64,000 nucleotides of DNA, taken from contig NZ_CP012502.1 in NCBI RefSeq assembly GCF_001721685.1, positions 1,240,001 to 1,304,000 on the forward strand, read 5' to 3'. Both the position numbers and the translations under genes were made by a program. The notes beneath the pieces are model-generated. The model saw only the letters and a program-made list of their open reading frames with translations. It did not search any database and had not been told where the DNA came from. This stretch comes from Salisediminibacterium beveridgei (lineage in GTDB: Bacteria > Bacillota > Bacilli > Bacillales > Salisediminibacteriaceae). Below, piece after piece: positions 54,759-63,143 of this stretch; position 1 is the first letter of the stretch, and every line of letters begins with the position of its first letter.

Positions 54759-55919
54759 ATGGAATTATTGACAGGACTGGCACACCGGATTGTAGAAGAG
54801 GTAACAGAAATTGTCCGTGAAGAGGTCATAGTCGTCGATCATACTGGTATTATCGTTGCAGCCAGTGATAAAAAAAGAATCGGTTCATTTCATGAAGGGG
54901 CTAAGATTGCCATTGATACGAAACAACAGTACATTATTCGCCGCAAGGATGTCCCGCACTTGAAAGGTGTTAAAGCCGGATTAAATCTGCCGATTATGAT
55001 TGCCGGGTCTGCAGTAGGTGTGATTGGAATTACCGGGGAACCGTCTAAAGTCATTCAATTCGGCCAATTGATTCAGCGAATGACCGAGCTCATTATAAAA
55101 GAAGCGTACTCCTCAGAATTGCTTGATTCCAAACACAGAGGATATGAAACATTTGTCTATGAATGGGTGAATATTCAGGATCTTGATTATGAATTTAAAG
55201 AGCGAGGGGAGATATTAGGGATTCGGATTAAACAGCCCAGATGCTGTGTTCTGATTGATATCTATGCCCATTCAGTGGATAGTGAAAAAGAAGATGAGGC
55301 AAAGGTAGGTACGTTGGATCAAGCAGTGACAGATTACTTACGAAGTTGTTTTTCAGATGCGTCTCAGGATTTTGTCGTGCCCTGGGGAGCCGGCCGATTT
55401 ATGATCTTGAAAGATATGACGCAGTTTGAAAAAGATGATTCCGCTTTGAACAGAGAGCTCATGGAAGTGAACGCGCAAATTGAACGTCAATTTTATCTTC
55501 GTCCGCAGGCAGGTGTAGGTACAACGGTAACAATACCTGAGGAACTTCGAAGATCTTACCAGGAGGCGAAAAGGGCAATCAGTGCAAAAGCACATCCGGA
55601 ATCGGTGGTATTCTATTCCTCATTGTCTTTGGAACTTGCGCTGGCTGAGATCAGCACGATGACAAGGGAACGGGTTGTCGAAAAAGTGATCGGCCCGATC
55701 CTGAATGAAAAAGATCTTCTGGAAACCCTGGTAGTCTTTTTGAAGCAAAACCTGAAACTGAAACCAACGGCAGAAGTGCTTCACATTCATATCAATACGT
55801 TACATTACAGGTTAAAGCGTGTAGGGGAGCTCACCGGCAAATCCGTCAAGGATACGGAAGACATCGTTTCACTGTATATGGCTGTTCATTTTTACAAAGG
55901 ATGGCATAATGAAGAGTGA
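54759..55919 (+). CDS. cdaR: CdaR-type sugar diacid regulator
   Basis: 386-residue regulator: an N-terminal putative sugar-diacid recognition domain ('GLAHRIVEEVTEIVREEVIV', 'GVIGITGEPSKVIQFGQLIQ'), a GGDEF-like middle region and a C-terminal PucR-type helix-turn-helix ('LKPTAEVLHIHINTLHYRLK' to 'LTGKSVKDTEDIVSLYMAV'). It lies before glcD-glcF in the order of B. subtilis ysfB-ysfC-ysfD, so it probably activates that pair in response to glycerate, glycolate or a related acid. The start overlaps the psd context (three-base gap, GGGAG upstream), which may link their expression. Confidence 0.9.
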   Translation: MELLTGLAHRIVEEVTEIVREEVIVVDHTGIIVAASDKKRIGSFHEGAKIAIDTKQQYIIRRKDVPHLKGVKAGLNLPIMIAGSAVGVIGITGEPSKVIQFGQLIQRMTELIIKEAYSSELLDSKHRGYETFVYEWVNIQDLDYEFKERGEILGIRIKQPRCCVLIDIYAHSVDSEKEDEAKVGTLDQAVTDYLRSCFSDASQDFVVPWGAGRFMILKDMTQFEKDDSALNRELMEVNAQIERQFYLRPQAGVGTTVTIPEELRRSYQEAKRAISAKAHPESVVFYSSLSLELALAEISTMTRERVVEKVIGPILNEKDLLETLVVFLKQNLKLKPTAEVLHIHINTLHYRLKRVGELTGKSVKDTEDIVSLYMAVHFYKGWHNEE

Positions 55920-55937
55920 ATTTATGAAAACATACAA

Positions 55938-55975
55938 ATATTCCTGCTTAAATGCAGGAATATTTATTTTTTTAC
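55938..55975 (+). terminator. terminator after cdaR
   Basis: AAATATTCCTGC and GCAGGAATATTT pair around TTAAAT, followed by ATTTTTTT. Confidence 0.85.
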
Positions 55976-55982
55976 ACATAGA

Positions 55983-55996
55983 TGCAAGCGCTTTCT
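55983..55996 (+). promoter_or_regulatory. catabolite-responsive element (cre) upstream of glcD
   Basis: TGCAAGCGCTTTCT agrees with the cre consensus (TGWAANCGNTNWCA) at 12 of 14 positions. A weaker match, CGAAAACGCTTGGG, lies at about 56018-56031 next to the ribosome site. TATAAT at about 56002 may be the -10. Catabolite repression by CcpA is inferred. Confidence 0.6.
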
Positions 55997-56039
55997 TGCT
56001 TTATAATTAGATTATACGAAAACGCTTGGGGGTAAAAAA

Positions 56040-57452
56040 ATGTTAAAGAAGAAAGTACGTAAATTGTTCGTCGACATCGTCGGAGAAGAGAATTACCTTG
56101 ATTCACCACAAGATCTGTTAGTTTATTCTTACGATTCGACACCGGATTTTCAAAGTATGCCGGACGGGGTTATTAAACCAAGGTCAACAGAAGAAATAGC
56201 AGAGATCTGTAAAATCTGTAATGAACATCAGGTGCCAATTGTACCAAGGGGTAATGGTACGAACCTGTCTGCGGGAACAACACCTTTACAAGGTGGTATT
56301 GTCATGTTGTTCAATCACATGGATAAGATTCTCGAGATTGATGAGGAGAATTTAACTGCAACCGTTCAACCGGGACTGATCACGCTTGATCTGATCAATG
56401 CGGTTGAAGAAAAAGGGTTGTTTTATGCACCGGATCCCTCTTCCATGAAAATCTCAACAATCGGTGGCAATATCAGCGAAGGATCAGGCGGCCTGAGAGG
56501 ACTCAAATACGGTGTCACAAGAGATTATGTGATGGGACTTGAATTTGTTCTGGCTAACGGAGACATTGTACGCAGTGGCGGCAAACTCGCCAAAGATGTT
56601 GCAGGATATGATTTGACAAGATTGATGGTCGGATCAGAAGGTACGCTTGGCGTTATGACCGAAGCCACGCTGAAATTAATACCGATTCCTGAAACAAAGC
56701 AGACGATGCTGGCATTATACCCTAACCTGGAAACAGCAGGAGATACTGTCTCAGCAATCATCGCTAATAAAATCATTCCGGCAACCCTGGAATTCCTTGA
56801 TCAGCCCACAATCCGGGTTGTTGAGGATTTTGCTAAAATCGGACTGCCAACGGACGCTGGTGCCATTTTACTGATTGAACAGGACGGCCCGAAAGAGGTA
56901 GTGGAACGGGACATGGCGAAAATGAAACAAATATGCGAAGAAACAGGAGCATTATCGGCAGAGATAGCTTCCACACCGGAAGAAGGAGAAGCTTTGACTG
57001 CAGCAAGACGTTCTGCATTATCAGCACTTGCTCGAATGAAGCCGACAACCATTCTGGAAGATGCGACTGTTCCTCGTTCGAAAGTAGCTGAAATGGTTCG
57101 TGCCATCGAAGAAATTGCCAAGAAACACAACGTACAGATTTGTACATTCGGACATGCCGGAGACGGCAATTTGCATCCGACGTGTATGACTGATGCCCGG
57201 GACCGGGAAGAGATGAAACGGGTTGAAGAGGCATTTGAAGATATTTTTAAACGGGCAATCGAATTGGGAGGAACAATCACAGGAGAGCACGGTGTAGGTG
57301 CCATGAAGTCACCTTACTTATCCTGGAGAGTTGGCCAGACAGGGATGGACATCATGAAAAACATCAAAATGGCATTTGATCCGAATAACATTATGAATCC
57401 GGAGAAAATATTTGCCAAAGACGAAAAATTCCGGGTGGTGGTCAACAAATGA
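56040..57452 (+). CDS. glcD: glycolate oxidase subunit GlcD-type FAD-linked oxidase
   Basis: 470-residue flavoprotein oxidising an alpha-hydroxy acid (glycolate or D-lactate). The FAD-binding PCMH domain has 'VPRGNGTNLSAGTTPLQGG' and 'DPSSMKISTIGGNISEGSGG'; the C-terminal cap has 'TFGHAGDGNLHPT' and 'GGTITGEHGVGAMKSPYL'. GGGGGT precedes ATG 56040. The glcF start overlaps its stop by four bases. With cdaR in front this equals B. subtilis ysfBCD; no glcE-like third subunit is present. Confidence 0.93.
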   Translation: MLKKKVRKLFVDIVGEENYLDSPQDLLVYSYDSTPDFQSMPDGVIKPRSTEEIAEICKICNEHQVPIVPRGNGTNLSAGTTPLQGGIVMLFNHMDKILEIDEENLTATVQPGLITLDLINAVEEKGLFYAPDPSSMKISTIGGNISEGSGGLRGLKYGVTRDYVMGLEFVLANGDIVRSGGKLAKDVAGYDLTRLMVGSEGTLGVMTEATLKLIPIPETKQTMLALYPNLETAGDTVSAIIANKIIPATLEFLDQPTIRVVEDFAKIGLPTDAGAILLIEQDGPKEVVERDMAKMKQICEETGALSAEIASTPEEGEALTAARRSALSALARMKPTTILEDATVPRSKVAEMVRAIEEIAKKHNVQICTFGHAGDGNLHPTCMTDARDREEMKRVEEAFEDIFKRAIELGGTITGEHGVGAMKSPYLSWRVGQTGMDIMKNIKMAFDPNNIMNPEKIFAKDEKFRVVVNK

Positions 57453-58792
57453 CAATGACAAAGAAGATGAAAAAAGATATTGCTGCTGACTTTAATGAGA
57501 AGATGGATCATGATGAACTGTTGAACTGTATGCGGTGTGGATTTTGCCTGCCGGCCTGTCCGACCTACCGGGAAACCGGGGGAAATGAAGCAGCATCTCC
57601 ACGTGGGCGTATCGCCTTAATGAAGGCTGTTTCTGACGGTATTATGGAGCCGGACCAGGCCTTCGAAGATCAACTGAGTTTGTGTCTTGGTTGCCGTGCT
57701 TGTGAACCAGCCTGTCCATCAGGAGTGAAATATGGTCATCTTCTTGAAGATGCCGTGGATATCCTCCAGACCCATAAGAAAACAGGACTCAAAGAGAAAG
57801 GGATCCGCAAAGTCATCTTTGATAATGTGTTCCCGAACTCCAACCGTATGAAGCAATTGAATGGTCTCTTGTGGTTCTATCAGAGTAGTGGGATTCAGAA
57901 AATCGCCCGTGGAACAAAGCTTACAGGTCTTGTCGGACAGCATCTGGCAACTTTCGAGCGGGTGCTGCCAGAAATTCCGGCACCATCCAGAATGAAAAAC
58001 CGGCCGACACATGTGCATGCAGAAGGAGAAGTGAAAAAGAAAGTCGCATTCTTCTCTGGGTGTCTCATGGATACCATGTTCATGGACACCAATGACAAAA
58101 CTCTATTCCTTCTTCAGAAGGCAGGCTGTGAAGTTGTCATTCCTAAAGAGCAAAGCTGTTGCGGAGCGCTTCATGCCCACAGTGGTGAAATGGAAGCTGC
58201 CAGGGCTTTGGCAAAAGAGAACATCGTGGCCTTCGAGGAAGGCGACTTTGACTATATTATCAGTAATGCCGGTGGTTGCGGAGCGGTATTGCATGATTAC
58301 GATCAAATGCTAAAGAACGATCCAGAGTGGAAAGATCGTGCGAAGCGTTTCAGTGATCGGGTTATGGATGTATCTGAAATTCTTCTGGATGCGGGATTAC
58401 CTAAGATGTCACTTCCTGAAAGAATCGTGACGTATCAGGATTCCTGTCATCTTCGAAATGTGATGAAGACGTTCTCGGCACCACGTGAACTGATGAAACA
58501 AATCGAAGGTGTACACTACGTTGAAATGATCGATGCAGATCGTTGCTGTGGATCTGCGGGCACCTATAATCTTGTGGAACAGGAAATGTCCATGCAGATT
58601 CTTGATCAGAAAATGCAGGAAGTCTATAAGACAAAGGCGAAAACGATTGTCACTGCGAATCCAGGCTGTCTGTTGCAGATGCGTCTTGGTATCGAACGTG
58701 AAGGAAAAGCCGGAGATATGGATGGCGTTCACATTGTAGACCTGCTTGCGGATGCTGTGAAACATGCTGAATTGAAGGCTGAAACAGTATAA
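57449..58792 (+). CDS. glcF: glycolate oxidase iron-sulfur subunit GlcF-type
   Basis: 447 residues: two [4Fe-4S] ferredoxin motifs ('CMRCGFCLPACPTY' at about 27-40, 'CLGCRACEPACPSG' at about 77-90) and two CCG domains ('FFSGCLMD', 'EQSCCGALHAHSG'; 'YQDSCHLRNV', 'DADRCCGSAGTY'). It passes electrons from GlcD to the respiratory chain. It starts within the glcD stop (ATGA), so the two are translationally coupled. The operon ends in a strong terminator whose T run lies directly against the left end of the IS element. Confidence 0.93.
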   Translation: MTMTKKMKKDIAADFNEKMDHDELLNCMRCGFCLPACPTYRETGGNEAASPRGRIALMKAVSDGIMEPDQAFEDQLSLCLGCRACEPACPSGVKYGHLLEDAVDILQTHKKTGLKEKGIRKVIFDNVFPNSNRMKQLNGLLWFYQSSGIQKIARGTKLTGLVGQHLATFERVLPEIPAPSRMKNRPTHVHAEGEVKKKVAFFSGCLMDTMFMDTNDKTLFLLQKAGCEVVIPKEQSCCGALHAHSGEMEAARALAKENIVAFEEGDFDYIISNAGGCGAVLHDYDQMLKNDPEWKDRAKRFSDRVMDVSEILLDAGLPKMSLPERIVTYQDSCHLRNVMKTFSAPRELMKQIEGVHYVEMIDADRCCGSAGTYNLVEQEMSMQILDQKMQEVYKTKAKTIVTANPGCLLQMRLGIEREGKAGDMDGVHIVDLLADAVKHAELKAETV

Positions 58793-58837
58793 CCACCTGA
58801 ATATCAAAAGCTTAAAGACTTCATAAAAGAAAACAAA

Positions 58838-58876
58838 GAAGATCAGGCCCTCGGAATAGGGCCTGATCTTCTTTTT
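58838..58876 (+). terminator. terminator of the glcDF operon
   Basis: GAAGATCAGGCCCT (58838-58851) and AGGGCCTGATCTTC (58858-58871) pair perfectly, followed by TTTTT. The IS left repeat begins two bases later. Confidence 0.9.
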
Positions 58877-58877
58877 A

Positions 58878-58900
58878 GGCTCTAAAATATATGTTGGGGT
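58878..58900 (+). repeat. left inverted repeat of the ISL3 element
   Basis: 17 of 23 bases match the reverse complement of 60435-60457; both share outer GG and inner TGTTGGGGT. Confidence 0.8.
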
Positions 58901-58947
58901 TTAGAAACAATTGCGGTTCTCTCTTCGAGGTGTTTTTCATTCCCTAT

Positions 58948-59050
58948 CGGCGGACGCTTGCCAAGGGGCTTGTCTTCAGCTAATTCTGTCTCAGCTTTGC
59001 ATCGTCAGAGTGGATCTTCAGACTGCGCTGATCCCTCTGGCGTCACCGCC
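58948..59050 (+). repeat. structured palindrome inside the IS, upstream of the transposase
   Basis: CGGCGGACGC (58948-58957) faces GGCGTCACCGCC (59039-59050), and within it CAGAGTGGATC (59006-59016) pairs with GATCCCTCTG (59030-59039). I recall similar segments ('GCGGAC...CTCAGCTTTGC...GTCACCGC') dispersed in other Bacillaceae genomes. Role unknown; transposase control or an RNA element are possible. Confidence 0.5.
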
Positions 59051-59187
59051 TGTCACTCATGAAAAACAAGCTGATTGGTTCAAAGCCAGCATGTCAAATG
59101 GCCACAAATTTGGGCATAAAAAACACGCAGGCTCCTCTATCCTTTACACTTGAATTGACGAGAAACAAAGTGAAGGAGAGGATCTGC

Positions 59188-60411
59188 GTGCATACTACTG
59201 ATTTTAACATGAACTTTCCGGGGTTAGAAGAAGCGATCGTCACGAAAACAGCCATTGTTGATGGGGAAGTACACATTCATATCGAGATGGAACGCGAGCC
59301 GCACAGGTGTCCATGTTGTTTTGAATGGACGAGTAAAGTCCATGATTACCGGATCCAGAAGATGCAACACCTGAAAATGTGGGAACGACCTACGGTCTTG
59401 TTCTATCGTCGAAGACGTTACGTATGCCCATGTGGCAAGCGATTTTCTGAACAGATCAAACTGGTGGAACGTTACCAACGACACACGGTGGAATGGAATC
59501 AGGCGTTGGGACTGCGTGTGATCCAGGGAAAGAATTTCACGGACACGGCCAGACAGTTTCATACGTCTCCAACCACCGTGATGAGAAGGTTCGATCAGAT
59601 CGCTGCCCCTATGTTGTCGGAAGTGAAGGAGCTTCCTTCGGTCATTGCCATCGATGAGTATAAGGGAGACACCGAAAAAGGGAAATATCAAGTCATGATT
59701 GCAGATGGTGTGACAGGAAAACCATTGGATATATTGCCGGACCGTGCGGTCCAAACCGTCAAACGTTATTTACAACAGAAAGGCAGTCAAGTCCGCATCG
59801 TGGTTATGGACATGAGCCATTCCTTTAAATCAGCGGTAGACCAGGCATTGGGCAAACCTGTTATTGTCGCCGACCGGTTTCATTTTTGTCGTTATATCTA
59901 TTGGGCGCTGGACCGGATTCGGCGCCGTGTACAGAAGGAATTCCACGAATATGATCGGAAAAAGTGTAAACGGATGAAGCATGTTTTTCATAAACACGCG
60001 CAAGACTTAACGGAGAAACAACACTGGTATCTCCAACGCTATCTGTCTTTGTCAGAGGAGCTTCGTGAAGCCTATGAAGTGAAAGAAGTTTATCGCGATT
60101 GGTTTGAAACGGCGAAACAGGTTGGGCAACATGATGTGCGAAGCGTAAAAGAAGAACTGCATGCGTTCTATCAATGCGTGGAGGCATCGGAGATGCAAGA
60201 GTTTCAAGACGTCCTGAAAACATTCCGAAATTGGGAAGTGGCCATCCTGAACAGCTTTGCCTATGGTTATACAAACGGTCCGATCGAAGGGTTAAACAAT
60301 CAGACGAAAGTGATCAAACGGAATGCATTCGGATTCAGACGATACGATCGTTTCCGGTTCCGGGTATTACTGCATCATCAATTCAAAAATGAACATTTTC
60401 AAGTAGGATAA
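59188..60411 (+). CDS. ISL3 family transposase
   Basis: 407 residues, full length. An N-terminal zinc-ribbon ('CPCCFEW' and 'YVCPCGKRF', about 32-85), a helix-turn-helix ('GKNFTDTARQFHTSPTTVMR') and the DDE domain of the ISL3 class: D in 'VIAIDEYKGD', D in 'IVVMDMSHSFKSAV', E in 'TNGPIEGLNNQTKVIK'. 'ADRFHFCRYI' is also typical. The start is GTG 59188 with AAGGAGAGG upstream; an earlier ATG at 59059 would cross the leader. No frameshift or stop is seen, so it may be active. Confidence 0.93.
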   Translation: MHTTDFNMNFPGLEEAIVTKTAIVDGEVHIHIEMEREPHRCPCCFEWTSKVHDYRIQKMQHLKMWERPTVLFYRRRRYVCPCGKRFSEQIKLVERYQRHTVEWNQALGLRVIQGKNFTDTARQFHTSPTTVMRRFDQIAAPMLSEVKELPSVIAIDEYKGDTEKGKYQVMIADGVTGKPLDILPDRAVQTVKRYLQQKGSQVRIVVMDMSHSFKSAVDQALGKPVIVADRFHFCRYIYWALDRIRRRVQKEFHEYDRKKCKRMKHVFHKHAQDLTEKQHWYLQRYLSLSEELREAYEVKEVYRDWFETAKQVGQHDVRSVKEELHAFYQCVEASEMQEFQDVLKTFRNWEVAILNSFAYGYTNGPIEGLNNQTKVIKRNAFGFRRYDRFRFRVLLHHQFKNEHFQVG

Positions 60412-60434
60412 AGGGGCAGCGGCAAAGTGCCACT

Positions 60435-60457
60435 ACCCCAACAATTGACTTAGAACC
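60435..60457 (-). repeat. right inverted repeat of the ISL3 element
   Basis: ACCCCAACA...TTAGAACC, the imperfect inverse of the left end, 24 bases after the transposase stop. Confidence 0.8.
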
Positions 60458-60464
60458 AAGTTTT

Positions 60465-60545
60465 CTAAAGGATTAAAGTGACAGAGCAGTTGAGAAGTTT
60501 TAGAAATCTGCTTGGCACATTGCCAAGCAGATTTCTATTTTAGTT
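60465..60545 (+). repeat. dispersed intergenic repeat, copy 7, also hairpin beyond mrpG
   Basis: CTAAAGGATTAAAGTGACAG, then AGCAGTTGAGAAG, then a long perfect hairpin AGAAATCTGCTTGGCA/TGCCAAGCAGATTTCT (60501-60536) and ATTTTAG. It lies between the IS and the stop of mrpG, and may serve as the Mrp operon terminator on the minus strand, although the T tract there is poor. ACCAAGTTTTCT at 60455-60466 resembles the 3' tail of another copy. Confidence 0.55.
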
Positions 60546-60548
60546 CGT

Positions 60549-60905
60549 TTACTGCTGATTTTCTTTTTTCTGTTTTCTCATTGCATCTGCAAGATCATCC
60601 TGCTGCGTATTGCCCCACATTTTGACCCCGGTATTGTATGCAGAGCGTCCAATCATGAAAGCAGCTACAGGTGCTGTCAGGAAAACGAAAATGATTGTCA
60701 GGAGCAATTTCCCCACGACGATACCATCGATCCACAGGAAGTAAAGGAAGACGCCTGAGATGATGCTGATGACACCCAGGGTTGCACTCTTGGTTGCTGC
60801 GTGGAGGCGTCCGTAAACATCCGGAAAGCGGACAATACCGATCGCACCGAGAAGGCTCAGTGAAGCGCCCACAAGCAGGAAGATACTAATGACGATCTCG
60901 GTCAA
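60549..60905 (-). CDS. mrpG: Na+/H+ antiporter subunit MrpG
   Basis: Last subunit of the multicomponent Mrp Na+(or K+)/H+ antiporter, which keeps the cytoplasm near neutral in alkaline media. 118 residues, three membrane spans, with the family core 'LLGAIGIVRFPDVYGRLHAA' and 'TLGVISIISGVFLYF'. The start is ambiguous: I prefer TTG 60905 (eight bases after GAAGGGGG), which overlaps mrpF by 20 bases; GTG 60914 is the alternative. The C-terminal tail is charged and cytoplasmic. Confidence 0.9.
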   Translation of the reverse strand: MTEIVISIFLLVGASLSLLGAIGIVRFPDVYGRLHAATKSATLGVISIISGVFLYFLWIDGIVVGKLLLTIIFVFLTAPVAAFMIGRSAYNTGVKMWGNTQQDDLADAMRKQKKENQQ

Positions 60906-61167
60906 GGACAACACCCCCTTCGACGAATTTGGCAATGGCGACAGAACCGATAAAGGCCAGTATGGCAATGACCAACACGACTTCAGCATACGCAATGGTA
61001 TCTTGAATAAGCATGATGACTGCAATGAACCCGATCAGGTTAATCCCGATTGTATCAAGTGCTACGATCCGATCCGATACCGTTGGACCGATTACAGCCC
61101 GGACGGCTGTGACAAGTATGGCAACTGACATAATAAATAATACGATTCCGGCAACAGTAGGGAGCAT
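60886..61167 (-). CDS. mrpF: Na+/H+ antiporter subunit MrpF
   Basis: 93-residue subunit with three membrane spans and the family motif 'VRAVIGPTVSDRIVALDTIG' followed by 'AYAEVVLVIAILAFIGSVAI'. Its ATG shares one base with the mrpE stop (TAATG), and its end overlaps mrpG, so translation of E, F and G is coupled. It is part of the MrpEFG group needed for assembly of the full antiporter. Confidence 0.93.
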   Translation of the reverse strand: MLPTVAGIVLFIMSVAILVTAVRAVIGPTVSDRIVALDTIGINLIGFIAVIMLIQDTIAYAEVVLVIAILAFIGSVAIAKFVEGGVVLDRDRH

Positions 61168-61643
61168 TAATGCGTCACCTCCATAATCGCACGTTCAAAA
61201 GACTGGCGGATTTCGTCAATTGCCGCATCCTTATCAGGCACGTGAATTGAATGTACATATAACGTACGGCCATTCTCTGAGAAATTCATGGTCAATGTTC
61301 CTGGAGTTAGCGAAATTAAATTAGCCAGGAGTGTCACTTCCCAATCGGTTCGCAGTTTTGTGGGAATGGCAATGATGCCAGGCTCAATATTCATTTTGGG
61401 GCTCAGCACAATCTTGATCATATCAATATTTGACAGGATTAACTTGTACAGAAAAAGTATCAGAAGTTTGAACAAGGCGATCACTCGTCGGAAATAAAAG
61501 TCAAAGTGCAGAAACCTGCGCAGAAGATAGAGCAGGGCAACACCGACTAGGTAACCGATGAAGAAATCCAGGAATGTATACTCGTTTTGCAGCAGCATCC
61601 AGATGAAGGCCAGACCGATGTTTAATAAAATTTGAAAAGCCAT
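61167..61643 (-). CDS. mrpE: Na+/H+ antiporter subunit MrpE
   Basis: 158 residues, the same length as B. subtilis MrpE, with N-terminal membrane spans and the cytoplasmic conserved part 'PGIIAIPTKLRTDWEVTLLA' then 'ISLTPGTLTMNFSENGRTLY'. ATG 61643 lies nine bases after AAGGAG at the end of mrpD; the GTG at 61649 is too close to it. Needed for stability of the complex in Bacillus. Confidence 0.93.
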   Translation of the reverse strand: MAFQILLNIGLAFIWMLLQNEYTFLDFFIGYLVGVALLYLLRRFLHFDFYFRRVIALFKLLILFLYKLILSNIDMIKIVLSPKMNIEPGIIAIPTKLRTDWEVTLLANLISLTPGTLTMNFSENGRTLYVHSIHVPDKDAAIDEIRQSFERAIMEVTH

Positions 61644-61649
61644 TGGCAC

Positions 61650-63143
61650 CTACTCCTTCAGTACAGATTCGATATAGATTGACGGATCAGTCAGCTGTTC
61701 ACCCATTTCCAGTGAGAAAGCGAAAAACGGCTCAGCTGCGACACCTAAGAGGATCGTCAGGAAGACAAGCGGCAAGATTGGAATCAGCAGTCTGCCAACA
61801 GGCTTCTTCTCTGATTCTGCGTGATCAGGGAATTTGACTTCTCCCCAGAAAGACGTAATAAAAATTTTCATCATTGAGAAGAGTGTCAGAACACCAGTGA
61901 GAAGACTGACAAAAATCACGAAATAATGTCCCGCTTCAAGACCCGCCACAACGAGGGCGAATTTTCCGAAGAAACCACTCAGCGGCGGTATCCCCGCCAG
62001 GGAGATGGCGGATATGAAAAAGAGCCAGCCGAGATAAGGATGTGTTTTCAAGAGACCGCTCATCTTCTTCAGGTGTGTTGTCCCGGAAACGTGCTCTGTA
62101 GCACCTGCAAAGAAGAAGAGTGCGGATTTCACGATAATATTGTGTGCAAGGAAATAAAATGTACCTGCAATCGCAAGACTGGTGCCAATCCCGATCCCCA
62201 TGATCATGTAACCAACCTGCGAAACGATATGAACGGCCAGGATCCGCTTGAAATCAAACTGAGCTACCGCACCGAGCACACCGATGAACATCGTGAGCCC
62301 TCCCACAATGAGAAGGACGTTGAAGATCAATTGATCGTGATGGAAAATAAGCGTATACATCCTCATCACGGTATAAACACCGACTTTGGTTAACAGCCCC
62401 CCGAATAATGCAGCCATTGCTGCCGGAGGTGCAAAGTAGGAGTGAGGCAGCCAGAAATAAAGCGGGAATATCGCACTCTTCGTACCAAAGACGAAGAGGA
62501 AGACAAGCCCAATCACCGTCAAAATACCAGAGTTTCCAGCTTCATATAGTTCGCCGACTTTAATGGAGAGATCGGCCATATTCAATGTTCCGGTTACACC
62601 ATAAATATAGGCAACCGCAATAATAAAGAACATTGAGGAAACAGTGTTGATGATCACATACTTCAATGATTCCCGCAGTTGGTACTTCTTACTCCCGAAC
62701 GAAATCAGAATGAAGGATGAAATCAGCATCACTTCGAAAAAGACAAAAAGGTTAAACAAGTCACCTGTCAGGAATGAACCATTGACGCCAACGATTAAAA
62801 ACAGAAAGAACGAATGGAAATAATGATATTCCCGTTCAGCTGTGAAGGTTTGATACGTATAGAACAAGGTGACCAGTCCAAGTATGCTGGCAAGCCAGAC
62901 CAATGATGCGGACAACAGATCGCCTACCAGAATAATGCCGAATGGTGCAGGCCAGTCACCAAGGGCAAGTGTTTGAATCCCATCTGCATATGCGAAGTAA
63001 ACCAGGGTTGTTGATGCCAACAGAACCAGCAGCATGGACGAAACAGTCAAAATCCGCTGCAGATTTTTGTACTCTTTGAAAAAGATAAGCACAACCCCGA
63101 TTAACAGAGGGATGAGTATGGGTAATACGACTAGATTAATCAT
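61650..63143 (-). CDS. mrpD: Na+/H+ antiporter subunit MrpD
   Basis: 497-residue proton-antiporter subunit related to NuoM/NuoN, with about 14 spans. The ion-path residues of the family are in 'FVFFEVMLISSFILISFG' (glutamate in TM5), 'FGTKSAIFPLYFWLPHSYFA' (lysine, then the conserved proline-histidine), and 'AVHIVSQVGYMIMGIGIG'. Its start overlaps the end of mrpC by eight bases. Confidence 0.95.
   Translation of the reverse strand: MINLVVLPILIPLLIGVVLIFFKEYKNLQRILTVSSMLLVLLASTTLVYFAYADGIQTLALGDWPAPFGIILVGDLLSASLVWLASILGLVTLFYTYQTFTAEREYHYFHSFFLFLIVGVNGSFLTGDLFNLFVFFEVMLISSFILISFGSKKYQLRESLKYVIINTVSSMFFIIAVAYIYGVTGTLNMADLSIKVGELYEAGNSGILTVIGLVFLFVFGTKSAIFPLYFWLPHSYFAPPAAMAALFGGLLTKVGVYTVMRMYTLIFHHDQLIFNVLLIVGGLTMFIGVLGAVAQFDFKRILAVHIVSQVGYMIMGIGIGTSLAIAGTFYFLAHNIIVKSALFFFAGATEHVSGTTHLKKMSGLLKTHPYLGWLFFISAISLAGIPPLSGFFGKFALVVAGLEAGHYFVIFVSLLTGVLTLFSMMKIFITSFWGEVKFPDHAESEKKPVGRLLIPILPLVFLTILLGVAAEPFFAFSLEMGEQLTDPSIYIESVLKE

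Larger units (their letters stand above)
58878..60457 (+). mobile_element. ISL3-family insertion sequence, apparently intact
   Basis: About 1,580 bases bounded by imperfect inverted repeats of 23 bases (17 identical): 58878-58900 (GGCTCTAAAATATATGTTGG...) and 60435-60457 (reverse complement GGTTCTAAGTCAATTGTTGG...). One transposase gene fills most of it. The ISL3 family usually makes 8-base target duplications, but the flanks TCTTTTTA and AAGTTTTC do not match, so the insertion is old, rearranged, or the ends are slightly misplaced. The first 290 bases hold no gene but contain a long imperfect palindrome (58948-59050). Confidence 0.88.

Noticed and set aside
58801..58877. An 8-base target duplication flanking the ISL3 element
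   Set aside because: TCTTTTTA on the left and AAGTTTTC on the right do not match, and shifting the ends by a few bases does not help.
61926..62393. 155-codon plus-strand frame opposite mrpD
   Set aside because: It lies wholly within the conserved mrpD gene on the other strand and has no recognisable features.
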